Positions 22,184 to 34,134 of a stretch of 64,000 bases of DNA are shown here, piece by piece. Made by a program: the position numbers and the translations under genes. The stretch lies in contig CM049309.1 of NCBI GenBank assembly GCA_026874595.1, forward strand, positions 53,480,079 to 53,544,078, written 5' to 3'. Source of the stretch: Sipunculus nudus. Lineage: Eukaryota; Annelida; Sipuncula; Golfingiida; Sipunculidae. The stretch's first letter is position 1, and each line of letters begins with the position of its first letter. Under the pieces are notes generated by a model. It saw nothing but the letters and a program-made list of their open reading frames with translations. It was not told where the DNA came from and ran no database searches.

Positions 22184-24175
22184 ATGGGTAACAGAGACAT
22201 GAACAAATCAGAAATCCCCCCCACAGCTCCCACCCAATCGTCCACTACAGATGATGAGTTTATCATAGGTAAACATCTTAAAAATACTAAAAACAAAACC
22301 TTTAGAATAATTACCGGACCTCCTTACTTAAGCTATTTACTAACGCAAACCAGACGCAGAAACGGAACTTGCACCAGCAACCCCACAAGAATTTCCAACA
22401 ACTCATTTAGTATGAAAACAACTGAAAAACCACCTGTTATTATTAAACAATACCACCACTATCAGTATCATATTTATCACAATAATTTCCTCATAATACA
22501 GCTAATATTATCAGGTGATATAGAAACAAACCCAGGCCCTCAAAACACAACATTGGACTTCTACCATATTAACATAAACAGTCTAATCAACAAAATAGAT
22601 GATATCATAATAGAAATTGAAAAATTTGACGTAATCTGTTTCACAGAAACACATCTCGATCACAACTTACCAAATGATGATTTACTAATACCAGACTTCC
22701 AAGAACCGATACGAAGGGACAGAAATAGATATGGAGGTGGCATTGCAGTATATGTAAAAAGTAATCTGCCATTTAAAAGAAGACATGACCTTGAAAATGA
22801 TAAAATTGAAAGTGTCAGTATCGAAATCCTGAATCAACCCAAAAAAATAATATGTACAACTATCTACAAACCCCCAAATGAAAACATTGAAAGTTGGGAG
22901 ATGTTAAAGGACTACTTCTTTGATCTAAACTCAATACCGATAATGAACCATATCATACTAGGGGACCTAAACAGTGATTTACTCATTGAAAATCCTAAGC
23001 CAAAACTGAAAGTCATATTACAAGAACTTGGCCTAATCCAACATGTCAAGGAACCAACAAGGATAAATGATAAAAGTAAAACCCTACTAGATGTAATAAT
23101 AACCAATTTTAATGATCAAATTTCACAATGTGGTACATTCCCCAAACACTACAGCGACCATAATGCAGTATACATGAAACTATATTGGAATAAACCTGTC
23201 CATGCACTCCATCCCTTTAGAGTTTGGAAATATAAAGAAGGAAACTATATTAAAATGAAAGACATGCTCCAGAAAATTAACTGGGATAATATTGTAGACA
23301 AAAAAGAATATATCGACATAGTTTACGAAAAATTTACATCCACAGTCCTCTGTATATCAGAACAATGCATCCCAGTAAAAACAGTTAAAAACATAACTAC
23401 CAATAAAGAATGGTTCACTCATGAACTAAAATTAATAAAACGCAAGTGCTTAAGAATCAGATCCAAAGCAATGAGAACCAAAAATACAAATGATTGGGAA
23501 TTATACAAAAATTCACGTAACAAATTTAATGCTGAGGTCAGAAAAGCCAAAAGTAAATATCCTTTAAAACTAGCAAATGATCTGAAGGAAAATCTTCATA
23601 ACAAGACATACTGGTGGAAAACCATAGAAGGCCTTATGAAAGGAACAACACATAAGACACTACCACCACTGGACAAAGGAAATGAATTGTATGTTACACT
23701 ACCCAAAGAAAAAGCAGAACTGTTAAACAACCAATTTATACAACAAACAATACTTAACCACAATAGCAACTATGTTCCCTTAACACCAAGAAAAACAAAT
23801 AACAAATTAGGAGAAGTACAATTCGAAATAAATGATATAGAATCAATTATGAAATCCCTAGATGCAAGTAAATCTAAGGGACCAGATGATATACATCCCT
23901 TCATTCTAAAGACATGTTATAAAGAATTATCATACCCTATTAAAAAAATCGCTGAACTTTCCTTTAACACAGGAAAACTACCCACCCTATGGAAAAAGGC
24001 AAATGTCACACCTATCTTTAAAAGTGGTGATCCTAAACAACCAGTAAACTACAGACCCATATCACTAACAAGCTGTATATGTAAAATAATAGAGAAAATT
24101 ATATTATTATTAACAGAATTATATCAGCATACCAATCAGGATTTTTACCTAGAGACTCTGCAGTGTATCAATTAA
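22184..24175 (+). CDS. ORF2: LINE ORF2, N-terminal part: 2A-like peptide, APE endonuclease, start of reverse transcriptase
   Basis: A 663-codon frame that begins 234 bases after ORF1. Residues 1-118 are a leader without a known domain, ending in a 2A-like site (111-119). Residues about 124-355 are an apurinic-type endonuclease that nicks the target: HININSL (128-134), catalytic Glu in TETHLD (155), GDLNSD (260-265) and the terminal SDH (324-326) are all present. From about residue 560 the reverse transcriptase begins (KSKGPDDIHP, then a TPIFKSGDP-x-NYRPISL segment). The frame then leaves the family pattern between 24085 and about 24120, where an AT-rich run (TATTATTATT) has a small indel; codons after that are out of frame and end at a stop at 24173. 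The remainder continues in another frame. As it stands the copy cannot make a full-length ORF2 unless frameshifting occurs. Confidence 0.88.
   Translation: MGNRDMNKSEIPPTAPTQSSTTDDEFIIGKHLKNTKNKTFRIITGPPYLSYLLTQTRRRNGTCTSNPTRISNNSFSMKTTEKPPVIIKQYHHYQYHIYHNNFLIIQLILSGDIETNPGPQNTTLDFYHININSLINKIDDIIIEIEKFDVICFTETHLDHNLPNDDLLIPDFQEPIRRDRNRYGGGIAVYVKSNLPFKRRHDLENDKIESVSIEILNQPKKIICTTIYKPPNENIESWEMLKDYFFDLNSIPIMNHIILGDLNSDLLIENPKPKLKVILQELGLIQHVKEPTRINDKSKTLLDVIITNFNDQISQCGTFPKHYSDHNAVYMKLYWNKPVHALHPFRVWKYKEGNYIKMKDMLQKINWDNIVDKKEYIDIVYEKFTSTVLCISEQCIPVKTVKNITTNKEWFTHELKLIKRKCLRIRSKAMRTKNTNDWELYKNSRNKFNAEVRKAKSKYPLKLANDLKENLHNKTYWWKTIEGLMKGTTHKTLPPLDKGNELYVTLPKEKAELLNNQFIQQTILNHNSNYVPLTPRKTNNKLGEVQFEINDIESIMKSLDASKSKGPDDIHPFILKTCYKELSYPIKKIAELSFNTGKLPTLWKKANVTPIFKSGDPKQPVNYRPISLTSCICKIIEKIILLLTELYQHTNQDFYLETLQCIN
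22514..22540 (+). other. 2A-like ribosome-skipping sequence in ORF2
   Basis: Codons read GDIETNPGP, matching the 2A consensus D-x-E-x-N-P-G-P, preceded by the hydrophobic run LIIQLILS. By known 2A behaviour translation would skip the Gly-Pro bond, releasing residues 1-118 from the endonuclease/reverse transcriptase. 2A-like peptides are known in APE-type LINEs of several invertebrates. Activity here is inferred from the motif. Confidence 0.85.
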
Positions 24176-25635
24176 CAGACTTGTACAATACTATCACCTA
24201 TGATTTAGACAATGGAAAAGAAGGAATAGGAATCTTTCTAGATATAAGTAAGGCTTTTGATAAAGTCTGGACAGATGGCCTTCTCAGTAAGCTACTCTCA
24301 GCAGGAATAACAGGTAAACTGCACAGATGGTTATACAACTATTTAACAAATAGACAACAACGAGTTATTATATGGAAATGGAAATGGAAATTCCTACAGG
24401 CAGGGGTACCACAAGGATCGATCCTAGGACCCCTGCTCTTCTTAGTCTTTATCGACGACATAGGAGAAAAACTCACAAGTAATATTCGTCTCTTTGCGGA
24501 CGATACAATGTTATACCTAGCCATAGAAAATCCCATCCGAGCAGCCCAGATACTAAATGCTGACCTTGAAAAGATTTACCAGTGGTCAAGGAAATGGCTA
24601 GTCACTTTCAATGCAGGAAAAACTGAATCGGTACTCTTTTCAAGGAAAACAGCACCTGTAAACCTCCCTGACTTATACCTAAATAAAACAAAAATAACTA
24701 GACTCAAAATGCACAAACATTTAGGAATAATCCTTAGCCATAATTGCAAATGGCAAGAACATATAAACTACATTGCAGCTAAAGCAATGAACAAACTTCT
24801 AATCTTAAGCAAGTTAAAACATCTCCTTGATAGAACAACCTTACAAAATATATATTTCTCATATATCAGACCCCTCTTAGAATATGGAAACATCTTATGG
24901 AGCAACTGTACCCAGGAACAAGACCAGACACTTGAAAAAATACAACTGATAGCTGCAAGAATTGTAACGGGAGGGGTAAAAGGAACATCACATGAACTCT
25001 TATATCTTGAATCAGGATGGGAAACTCTCCAAAAGAGAAGAGAAAACAAACAAATCCTCCTTGTACATAAAATGATTAACAACGAAAGTCCGCAGTATCT
25101 ACGCATTCTTCTTCCACCTCCACATAGTAACATATACGAAACCAGATTTGTAATACACAACCTTACTCCAATACAAGCAAGAACTGATTTATATTTCAAC
25201 TCTTTTCTCCCAAAATCAATCAGATTATGGAACCAAATGGATCTTGATAAGAAAGCTTGCTTAACAAGTGCCTCATTAAACTACCAATTGAAAAAATCAG
25301 CTCTTAGAACTAAAACACCTACGTACTACAACTCAGGAACCAGAAAATCACAAATAATCCATGCACGCATGAGAATGAAATGTAGTGATCTAAATTATCA
25401 TATGTACACAAGACATATTAGTGACACCAAAAAATGTCAATGTGGCCACCCATCAGAAGATCCCAACCACTACCTACTGCAATGCCACCTCTATAACTCC
25501 ACTAGGAAAACATACTTACCTAGGGATACCCCATTAAAAGTTTTACTTTTTGGTAACCCAAAAATAGATGACAAATCAAACAAGGAAATATTCGAATCGG
25601 TAGCAAACTTTATTGAAAACTCAAACAAATTCTAA
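24085..25635 (+). CDS. ORF2: LINE ORF2, C-terminal part: reverse transcriptase core and C-terminal knuckle, shifted frame
   Basis: This continues ORF2 after the frameshift. The frame is open from 24085, although a methionine-started read would begin only at 24163. It contains the reverse transcriptase motifs: A (LDISKAFDKVW, about 24238), B (AGVPQGSILGPLLF, about 24400), the catalytic FADD at 24493-24504, and D (NAGKTESVLFSRK). A thumb-like region and then a C-terminal CQCGHPSEDPNHYLLQC knuckle (about 25435-25485) follow, typical of CR1/L2/Rex1-group elements. WKWKWK at 24374-24391 looks like a small in-frame tandem expansion of TGGAAA between motifs A and B. Apart from the shared frameshift I see no stop, so the domain is otherwise intact. 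Confidence 0.88.
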   Translation, partial: NNRENYIIINRIISAYQSGFLPRDSAVYQLTDLYNTITYDLDNGKEGIGIFLDISKAFDKVWTDGLLSKLLSAGITGKLHRWLYNYLTNRQQRVIIWKWKWKFLQAGVPQGSILGPLLFLVFIDDIGEKLTSNIRLFADDTMLYLAIENPIRAAQILNADLEKIYQWSRKWLVTFNAGKTESVLFSRKTAPVNLPDLYLNKTKITRLKMHKHLGIILSHNCKWQEHINYIAAKAMNKLLILSKLKHLLDRTTLQNIYFSYIRPLLEYGNILWSNCTQEQDQTLEKIQLIAARIVTGGVKGTSHELLYLESGWETLQKRRENKQILLVHKMINNESPQYLRILLPPPHSNIYETRFVIHNLTPIQARTDLYFNSFLPKSIRLWNQMDLDKKACLTSASLNYQLKKSALRTKTPTYYNSGTRKSQIIHARMRMKCSDLNYHMYTRHISDTKKCQCGHPSEDPNHYLLQCHLYNSTRKTYLPRDTPLKVLLFGNPKIDDKSNKEIFESVANFIENSNKF

Positions 25636-25977
25636 CATAAAATAATTTGACGATTTTGACAAACTCATCCCACACCCACCAAAACTCTCTCTCTCCTCTC
25701 AACTGGCACCTTACACTTTCCAAATCACAACTAAAAACATAGTCATTATGCTATCCACATCTTCCATGATACTCCAGTCATCAATATGTTAACATCACAC
25801 CCCCCCCCCCCTTGCCATGCATCAGAAAATTACCACTTTAGAATTCAGGAGCGAGCTTCATAAGCTTTAAGTAGCTTGCGCTCAATCTATTGATACATGT
25901 TTATATTTATATATGTGCTTAGGTAGAATACCACATGAATGTACTTACTATGTATTGTGTCAATAAATCATTCAAAC
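25636..25977 (+). other. LINE 3' untranslated region
   Basis: 342 bases between the ORF2 stop and the target-site duplication, with a run of about 12 C near 25799 and the terminal CAATAAATCATTCAAAC. The AATAAA inside the end may serve as polyadenylation signal, though the element ends without a poly(A) tail. Confidence 0.75.
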
Positions 25978-25988
25978 GAAGAGGGCTG
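25978..25988 (+). repeat. LINE target-site duplication, right copy
   Basis: GAAGAGGGCTG, identical to 21095-21105. Confidence 0.85.
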
Positions 25989-28900
25989 GGGGTTACATAC
26001 CACAGCCACACCAGCTGTTTGACTTTCTTTTAAGTTTTTACTAATACTGTTTATTGATTGCACTTTTTATATTACGCTGCCTGTCTACCCTATAATTATT
26101 AAATCATGTACCAGTTGCTACCAACAAAGCTAAATAAATGCTGATAATATGCTAGGAATGCCCATGGTGTACACACTGCAAGGTCACCTGATATCAAAAG
26201 ATCAAATAACCATATACCCTGCCTCAATTAAACATGAAATTTCTGCTAAGTGTTTAGTGTTTGCTTAGTTTTCATAAGCATGGTATCTGTGAAACATCTA
26301 AATCTGTGCTGGGCCAAATGATGAAGTAATGCAAGTTGTATGTGAATGAAGCCTTCACAAAGAGTCAGCAGCAAACAATACATAACTCCAAGATAATTAT
26401 CTGTTACCAGTTATCTTTTTAACAAAACCTGCTGTGACAAGGAAAACATGTATCTTACAATATAATTCCAGGTAATTGGTTCCCTCAGGTATAGTTTGTA
26501 GAGTAATTGCTGTATCAATTACTCTCTGTAGGGTTGTTCAACTCATAATTGGCTTCATGGGACACCACACTTCATGTTTAAGCTGTCCTTTTCATAAAAA
26601 GCCATTGTCTGACATTTCAGTCTTGTTCAATCTACCTGGTGTCATATCTGTCTTATAAGCCCTGCATAACAAAGCAGATCTATAGCTCATATAGAGAAAT
26701 ACTGTTGTACAGTTGAGTAATTATCTGTATTAAATATCAAAAGTATACCATTCCCATCAAGCTCCGTAAATAAACAACATCAATTATAGGCCATGAAGGA
26801 AATAATTTACATACTTATATCATGTTTTGGTGTAAGGTTAGAGGTATTGTGTCAAATTCAAGAAACCCTGTTTCTCTGACCTTCAAGTCTATGGCCCATT
26901 ACTTAAGCAGCTAGGACACCAGCATACACAGACAGCAATCAGCAAATCAACAAAAACAGAAACATGCCCCCCCCCCCCAACAAAGTCATTAACTTAAGGT
27001 GAGAATTAAAGTCATGACTTCTGGAGTCAGATTGGCAGATGACAATTTCAAGAGCAGTACTTTTCCATCATGTAGTCCGCAAACGTGATCAAATTATTGA
27101 CTTGGGGAGATGTTGAGTGCTGGACCAACAAACCAGAAGTAACACAGGCCTCCAGACTGAATCCAGCATCATCAGCGGATCACACCTAAATCTGATTCTG
27201 GAGGGATGAGTGGGTGGAAAGGGAATGCTTGTCTGGGCCAGATCTGATGATAAGCACAAGCTGTGGCTACAAGTTCACAGACTGCTAAATTTGCCAACCA
27301 TGAGAACTCAATACAGTTATAATACTACCCAGACTCCAATCAGACCAGTTATACTAGGGGGGAAGCAAAGAGACAATACCCAGTTATCAGATCTCCTAAA
27401 TACTGAATTCTGGACTGCCAAAAAAGAAGAGGGATTCTCTCTGATTCTGAAAGGACTTTGGAATCTACCCCAAAGAAATATTGAATCTGTTCACAAAGTC
27501 TGTTGAATCTGTCTACAAAATCTGAGAATAATCCACCAAAATGCACACATTTTTAAACAAAAACAATGGAACCTACCCACAAAAAAAACTGGAATCCACT
27601 AGAAACCTGGATGCTATCCAAACAGGATTCTTTAGTGGACCCCTAAAAGAAACCTTACTGCAGACATTTTGAGAAATCCTTGGATTATATAAAAGAACAT
27701 CAGGCAGTTTATGAGAACCCTCACTGCATATAAAAGTCACCTGAAAACCAACTGCTGACTCACAGTTTCCGCATCTCATGGCCTTACTTAATAATAAATT
27801 TATATTCTAATTTTATAAATTAAATCTTTTATTGATTTTTTTCTGTATATATCTTTGAAATCATACAACATTAAACATAAATAGTTCAGCTGAAAATGAT
27901 GGCACTGTGTACAAGACTTTGAGCTTGCTGTAATGAGGACACCATATCCCCGACATACTACTCCACATGATAAGGGTCAGAAGAGACATCACACCACTTC
28001 CAAATCCTACTGACACAGTATATAGGTTAATATATCACAGGCTGTATGGTATCAACATAAACATCCCAAAACAAACTCATTCTTGAACTGGTCCAAAAAA
28101 CGCCATATGGAAATTTTATCAATATGAATAATCACAAAGTCAATTCTTAAAACTAGTAAACTCTTAAAACTGAAGTCAAGTCAGAAAACCTGTATGAAGC
28201 AACTCCACAAATAAAATGTGTCAAAAGGCAGCATGTAAGAAAAGTGAACACTGGGACATTAAATTCCTTTTGAAATGTCCTTGTCAGACCCTCAGAACAG
28301 CACTTGAAATCTCAAAAGTTTGTCATATGGTATTAGAGACACTATCACTTACTAGCTATTTCTGAACACCATACACACAAATGGTACTCTAATTTTAAAT
28401 ACCATTAATGATATGAAGATACAACAAAACCAATGTGTGATCTTTTATAAACAAGTAACAGCATGTAAAATATCAGATGTTAAAGTAAACCAGTTTTTAT
28501 AAAATACCAATAACAAGAACCAATCCCATGGGCTCTACAAAACCAAGAATTACTGAGTCATACTTTTTTCCTAAAAAAAATTTGTCAAAGAATCAAACAC
28601 ATTATGGACGTCTGCCTACAACATTTTAGAGAACTATTCTGTAATGATATAACATGGATAAATGAAATGCTCCAAAGCTCTGAATACTGTGGTCAGTCCT
28701 TCACTGGTGAGAGATTGTTCTTTCAGGATAATAACACACAATATAGACCACTACTGAACAATCCAAAATGTCAGTAATAGGCATCAGTAAGTGGCACTGG
28801 GCATGACATATCATGTATCATACCATTAGTTACTGACCAGTTCCAGACACATAAGATATCCCCGGTCTACAGGTTATTGTCAGCTGTTTAGATCTATGTA

Positions 28901-30320
28901 TGATTCTATAACTTGCCCACGGTGGTGGTAAACGAGCTGGGAGCTCAGCATGACAAACCAACAAAACCCAGCATATTGCATGGCAGGTAACCCTAATCAC
29001 ATACTAATAATGCATTCTGGATCTGTGCTTTGTGCCATGCCCCATACAAGTATCTTTAATGGTGTACCATTGTGGAAAGCTGAATGAGTCTGGTACAGGT
29101 TTTAGGGGTAATTTTTGCTAATGGAATATTTTGTATCTGGAAGATTTGCTCCGAGGGCATTAAATATTTCCATTACATAAATGTTACTTTAAAAAGATAT
29201 TAAGGCGTGCTGTTGTCAACCTGTCATACTGTTACTTAAGACCTGAATAAATGTGTAGGATAGAAATATTTCTTTCTGTAAAATGTATCTACAGCCAAAT
29301 TCAAGAAATAAACATGTCCAAACACTGCAGTTTACACAATCTTGACACAATATACTGACTAGTAAGAAATTACTGTCACAATTGAAAAATCAAGTATCCT
29401 GTTCAAAAACATTTTACTCCAAAACAATAGTATGATTGAAAGTTCACCATATTTCCAACTGTGGCCTGTAAGAATTGGTTCATGATCCAGGGTTTTAATA
29501 ATGAAACATACATGGTTAAAATGTATAAGGTTGAACACATTGCTGAAACATACAACTTTTAAAAAAGCTGAAATACATGTTTATTTCTTGGACTAGTTCC
29601 TGGTGCAGTGCACCTGTTGACCTCTTCCATTCATGAGGTTTTTACCATCACTTATCACTTGACCCCGAGTGTCATTCATCTCATAGGATATCATGACAGA
29701 GCCAACACAGCAGACAGTAAAATTTACCTTTGCTTTTATAACAACCGAACTGGGTGACCTCTAGCAAACAGTGCCTGTCTTTTGGTTAAGTACACTCAAC
29801 GTTTTCTCTTATCAGGTCACTGGGATCGGCCACAATTGCCAGTGTTCTGGTTACCACATTTAATTCTTATACTTCCTGTCTGATGAGGACCTTTTCATAC
29901 AGCAAAGACCAGAAACTATGCACTCAATAATCTGTCACTTCCTTGTGTCTGGTGGTTTTATGATAATTCTACAGGATTGGTAAACTATCAATTTGATAAC
30001 CATGTTATCTGCATCTTGTTGAAATACTTTTTTTCCCTTCTTTTTCAAAACTTACACCCCTTTGTATACATATAATTTTTCTTTGCCCTGAGTGCTTAAT
30101 ATAATTCACAGCCTGAAGCTTTTTAACTTGGAGACATCAGTTTTTCATGCTTGTAAGTTTGATTTTTTTATACTGCCTAAATGAAAATTTATATTCAGCT
30201 CTCAATTTAAGGTACTGCAATGTGGAAAAAAAGCTGAGGATATTACATTTTAAAACAGTATTTATCAATGCATTTGGCAAGCCTTAAAGTTGACTGCTGT
30301 GTAATACCAATACTAAACTA
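25989..30320. other. No gene seen
   Basis: AT-rich sequence with a short C-run near 26967. Frames of 60-98 codons (26476-26658, 27210-27506, 27573-27779) lack recognisable domains or convincing splice context. No RNA gene recognised. Confidence 0.35.
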
Positions 30321-31777
30321 GAATACGGGTAGTCGACAAGCAACTACGTGTATCCGCCTAAATCAGAGTGGAACGGGTGAAGTGAGGCATGGACTGAGTG
30401 GCAAGGGGAAATAGAGTGAAGTGTTGCATATTAGCATGGATGTCTGCAGCCAAATGTTGTATGTAGGTTGCGCCACCTACCACAAAATCCAGAGAGCCAT
30501 CCAAGTTGTATACATATGCAAAATTTGAGGCAGAAAAGTCAAACCACTATATGTTTATGAGTGATTTTAGCCCGTGGCAGACAAACAGATGGACGCTGTG
30601 CAAAAATGGTTGAAGGTGGCGCCACCAGTTTTGCGTATGATAAAGAGCTATGTGAGAACTATACACATGCAAAACTTTGGCCCAATCGGTCAAACGGTTC
30701 CCAAGATATGAGCTTGGATGTCTGCTGCATAAACTAGAATGCAGGTGGCGCCACCTGTCATAAAATCAAGAGAGCTGTCGGGGATGTATAAACCTGCAAA
30801 ATTTTAGGCAGATATGTCAAACCACTGCCGCGATATGAGTGATTTTATCCCATGGCAGACAAACAGACGGGAGCTGTGCAAAATGGCTGCAGGTGGTGCC
30901 ACCAGTTTTGCGTATGATAAAGAGCTATGTGAGATCTATACATATGCAAAATTTTGGCCCAATCGGTCAAACGGTTCCCAAGATATGAGCTTGGATGTCT
31001 GCAGCGTAAACGTGAATGCAGGTGGCGCCACCTGTCATAAAATCAGAAAAGCTATCTAGGATGTATACGCATGCCGAATTTCAGGTGAATTAGTCAAATC
31101 ACTGCAGAGATATGAGTGATTTTATCCCATGGCAGACAAACAGACGGGAGCTGTGCAAAAATGGCTGCAGGTGGCGCCACCAGTTTTGCGTATGATAAAG
31201 AGCTATGTGAGATCTATACACATGCAAAATTTTGGCCCAATCGGTCAAACGGTTCCCGAGATATAAGCTTGGATGTCTGCAGCGTAAACGTGAATGTAGG
31301 TGGCGCCACCTGTCATAAAATCAGAAAAGCTATCCAGGATGTATACGCATGCCGAATTTCAGGTGAATTAGTCAAATCACTGCAGAGATACGAGTGATTT
31401 TAACCCAAGGCAGACAAACAGATAGACACTGTGCAAACATGGTTGCAGGTGGCACCACCATTTTTTGTGCATGTTAAAGCTCTCCAAGGGCTACATTTGT
31501 GCAAAAAAAATTTCCTGATCGGTCAAACGGTTCCCGAGATATGTGGGTTTATGTGTGGAAACAGACGCACAAACGGACACAGAGCGCAGAGGAAAGGTCA
31601 GAGGTCAAAACAAAATCAGGGCACAGCAGTTCACATGTCACCCGAACATAATCCCGGGTTTCGTAAAATTCCGCCCAGCGGTTACGGAGGAGTTCTCCGG
31701 ACAACTACGCGGCCGCGGCGGAGGCGTGCAGCTGAAAACAGTGTATCTGCAAAATTCTGTTTTGGCGGATACAATGA
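30321..31777 (+). mobile_element. Helentron/DINE-like element, GTATCCGCC-ended family, with 278-bp tandem payload
   Basis: The 5' region has GTATCCGCC (30350-30358) and the 3' region its exact inverse GGCGGATAC (31764-31772). The latter closes an imperfect hairpin (31743-31772) at the 3' end, preceded by a GC-rich GCGGCCGCGGCGGAGGCG tract. The body (about 30460-31490) is a tandem array with a 277-278-base period and about 3.7 copies. Each unit is itself two diverged halves, both centred on GGTGGCGCCACC. The region before the GC tract (TTTCGTAAAATTCCGC..) resembles the same place in the 60283-63173 element. Open frames of about 80-155 codons in the array are by-products of the repeat. Confidence 0.65.
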
Positions 31778-32904
31778 CCACAGATTCCATTTGAAAACAA
31801 GAACATTTCACCCCAAAAAGCTTACATCAGGTGTTTCAATTTTTAGCATGTGTGTCTTTTATCTTTTTTTTAAACATACATATAAAGAAAGATGCTAATA
31901 CTACTGCAGCCTCTGTGGGTAATTAATCACAACTTAGCAAATATTTTACTCACACCATACAACATATTAAAATTACATCCATAAAAACTGTTATATTTTC
32001 TTGAGTTGATATACTGAGTTAACCAGCTGTCACTCTGCAAGTGCAGTAAAAAGATAACTTAAAATGTAGGTTTGTTTTATTACCTAATCTCAAGCATGTT
32101 TGGTCTGGAGGCAATGTTTATATACTTGGCTGACCTTATATTGAAATTGGGATGGTCAGATGTACACCACCCAGACCAGGATCTGGCATGTGTGGATTCC
32201 TGTTAAAGCCCCTGGGTATACACACTTTAAATTTGTGACTGTGTGCTTGACTTACCAGGGACTTATCTACCAGCCCTGCTAACAGACCTCTCAGACTGTT
32301 CAGAATCCATCCATAGATCATACAGTATCTCAAAGGTCACAGTGATGTTCAGAATACATTAGGGACTGGTTTCTTTCTCTTCCTGTTCAAGATATTCAGG
32401 ATGAGCAGTTACCCTGATTAAAATGGAAAACAAACTGAATACTGTAATTTGCATCATGTAAATACATGTATACAGCCATTATGTATTATTATATTAATAG
32501 GAAATAGGTATAGACATATCCAAGATAATGAGAAAACTGACATGGGAGTGGGTATATAACCATGATGTCTATTCGGGCTACATGTATAATCATTAGAAAA
32601 TACTCGTACAATTTTAGTAAAACAAAAGCGGTGGTAACTGGTAAGTAGACTTGAGGTAACCTGGGATTTTTTTGGGGAAGTGGAGTTTGCGGTACACAGT
32701 ATATAATTACATTTACATTAATAATTGTAATTACAGTAACCACACAGATTAACTGTAAGAATTAAATATAGTAATTACAGTGTTGTAAATTGAAATCAGT
32801 CAAGTAAAAGCAAACTCATTAGTTCACAACTGCTTTGCTATGTAACAACGGATGATCTAAATTTCCTTAAAAAGTTATGTTACTTGTCAAGTATAGAATG
32901 TGTT
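31778..32904. other. No gene seen
   Basis: AT-rich sequence without recognisable exon, RNA or repeat. Confidence 0.35.
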
Positions 32905-33365
32905 TTTGCCGAAATGAACAATGGCAGACTATGGCATTTTAATAGTTTTCCTGAAATAAGCCATAGATAACTAAGGCAAGTTTATGATTTTCCTGAAAAA
33001 AGCCATGAGCCCATGGCAAAATAAGCCATGGGCCCATGGCAAACTAAGGCAAGCTCATGGTTTTCCTAAAATAAGCCATGTCACACTAAGGCAAATTTAT
33101 TATTTTCCTGAAATAAACCATGGCATACTAAAAAAAGTTTATGGTTTTCCTCAAATAATCCATGTCACACTAAGGCAAGTTCATGGTTTCCCTCAAATAA
33201 GCCATGTCACACTAAGGCAAGTTAATGATTTTCCTTAAATAAGCCATGTCACACTAAGGCAAGTTAATGATTTTTTTTAAAAAGGCCAAAATACACTAAG
33301 GCAAGTTACTTGTTTTCTTGGCATGACCCTTGGCATCCTAAGGAAACTTAATAGTTTTCCTGTAA
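32905..33365 (+). repeat. Minisatellite, about 42-bp unit
   Basis: Degenerate tandem units of CACACTAAGGCAAGTTCATG followed by GTTTTCCTGAAATAAGCCATG, roughly ten copies, most regular between 33040 and 33270. The 84-codon frame across it is a repeat artefact. Confidence 0.85.
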
Positions 33366-34134
33366 TTAAGGTTTTAATTTACTTAAACTGCAGTAAGACT
33401 AGATTAGTTATCTGGAGTAAATTACCATAGGAAAAGATGATCAAGAACAATAATCTAAAATCTTTATTAACAATAAATGAAGTCATGAAAGCAGTTTTTA
33501 TGGTTTCCCATTACTGGAAAGACTTGGATATAGAACTGTATGAACTCCATGATATTAAAAAATCTGAAGTTTTATACAAATCCTGGAAAACAAAAGAGCT
33601 GACTGCTGCAGCACCTGCGTCCCACTGAGTGCTGCAGGAATAATGCTATGTAGCTTTCTTTCCAACTGGACACGAACTGTTTATGAATTATTAAGGACAT
33701 CATTTGGTTCCATAATATCCATTCCATTAATCTTATCAAATCATACACACTTATTCTGATGTACTCATGCAGTAGGATGACTGCTTTCACAGCAGATATT
33801 TTCACAGTGAAGTTCTGTGAATTCAGCTGGTTCACTGATTAAATGGCAATCTACTTACACCAAGATGCCACAAGGGCATTACATGCGAATGCATATATAT
33901 CCCCTACACCTTCCCGGCCAGACAGATGTCCATTTGGAGTTTCAGAGGACTACTTGGCTACATGAAAGTGAAGTAACAAAAAACTCCTTGTTGGATGTGT
34001 TCTTGCTAATAAATGCTGATCTATAGACTTTGCACAATGAATCACTTGAACTGTAATGCCTAAATACACATACAGGTTTCAGGCTGATTTGGTGATATAT
34101 GAAAATGGATTACTGATATTCCAGGTTTATTTGC

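Larger units (their letters stand above)
21106..25977 (+). mobile_element. CR1/L2-group non-LTR retrotransposon (LINE), nearly intact
   Basis: The 4.87-kb element is bounded by an 11-bp perfect target-site duplication. Order: a 22-base leader, ORF1, a 234-base spacer, ORF2 (endonuclease and reverse transcriptase, one frameshift), a 3' untranslated region, and the end CAATAAATCATTCAAAC with no poly(A). The APE-type endonuclease, the CxC-H-C zinc-knuckle-like C-terminus and the non-poly(A) end fit the CR1/L2/Rex1/Crack assemblage; the exact clade is not resolved. The short leader could mean slight 5' truncation. The intact ORF1, single ORF2 break and perfect duplication indicate a young insertion. 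It is sense to the plus strand and interrupts no recognised gene. Confidence 0.9.

Noticed and set aside
30814..31397. Two similar frames (81 and 93 codons) with AGGATSFAYDKELCEIYT
   Set aside because: They are consecutive units of the 278-bp tandem array; the period is not a multiple of three and no domain is seen.
32905..33365. Regular repeats at first glance like a CRISPR array
   Set aside because: Units are contiguous and degenerate without unique spacers, and the genome is eukaryotic.
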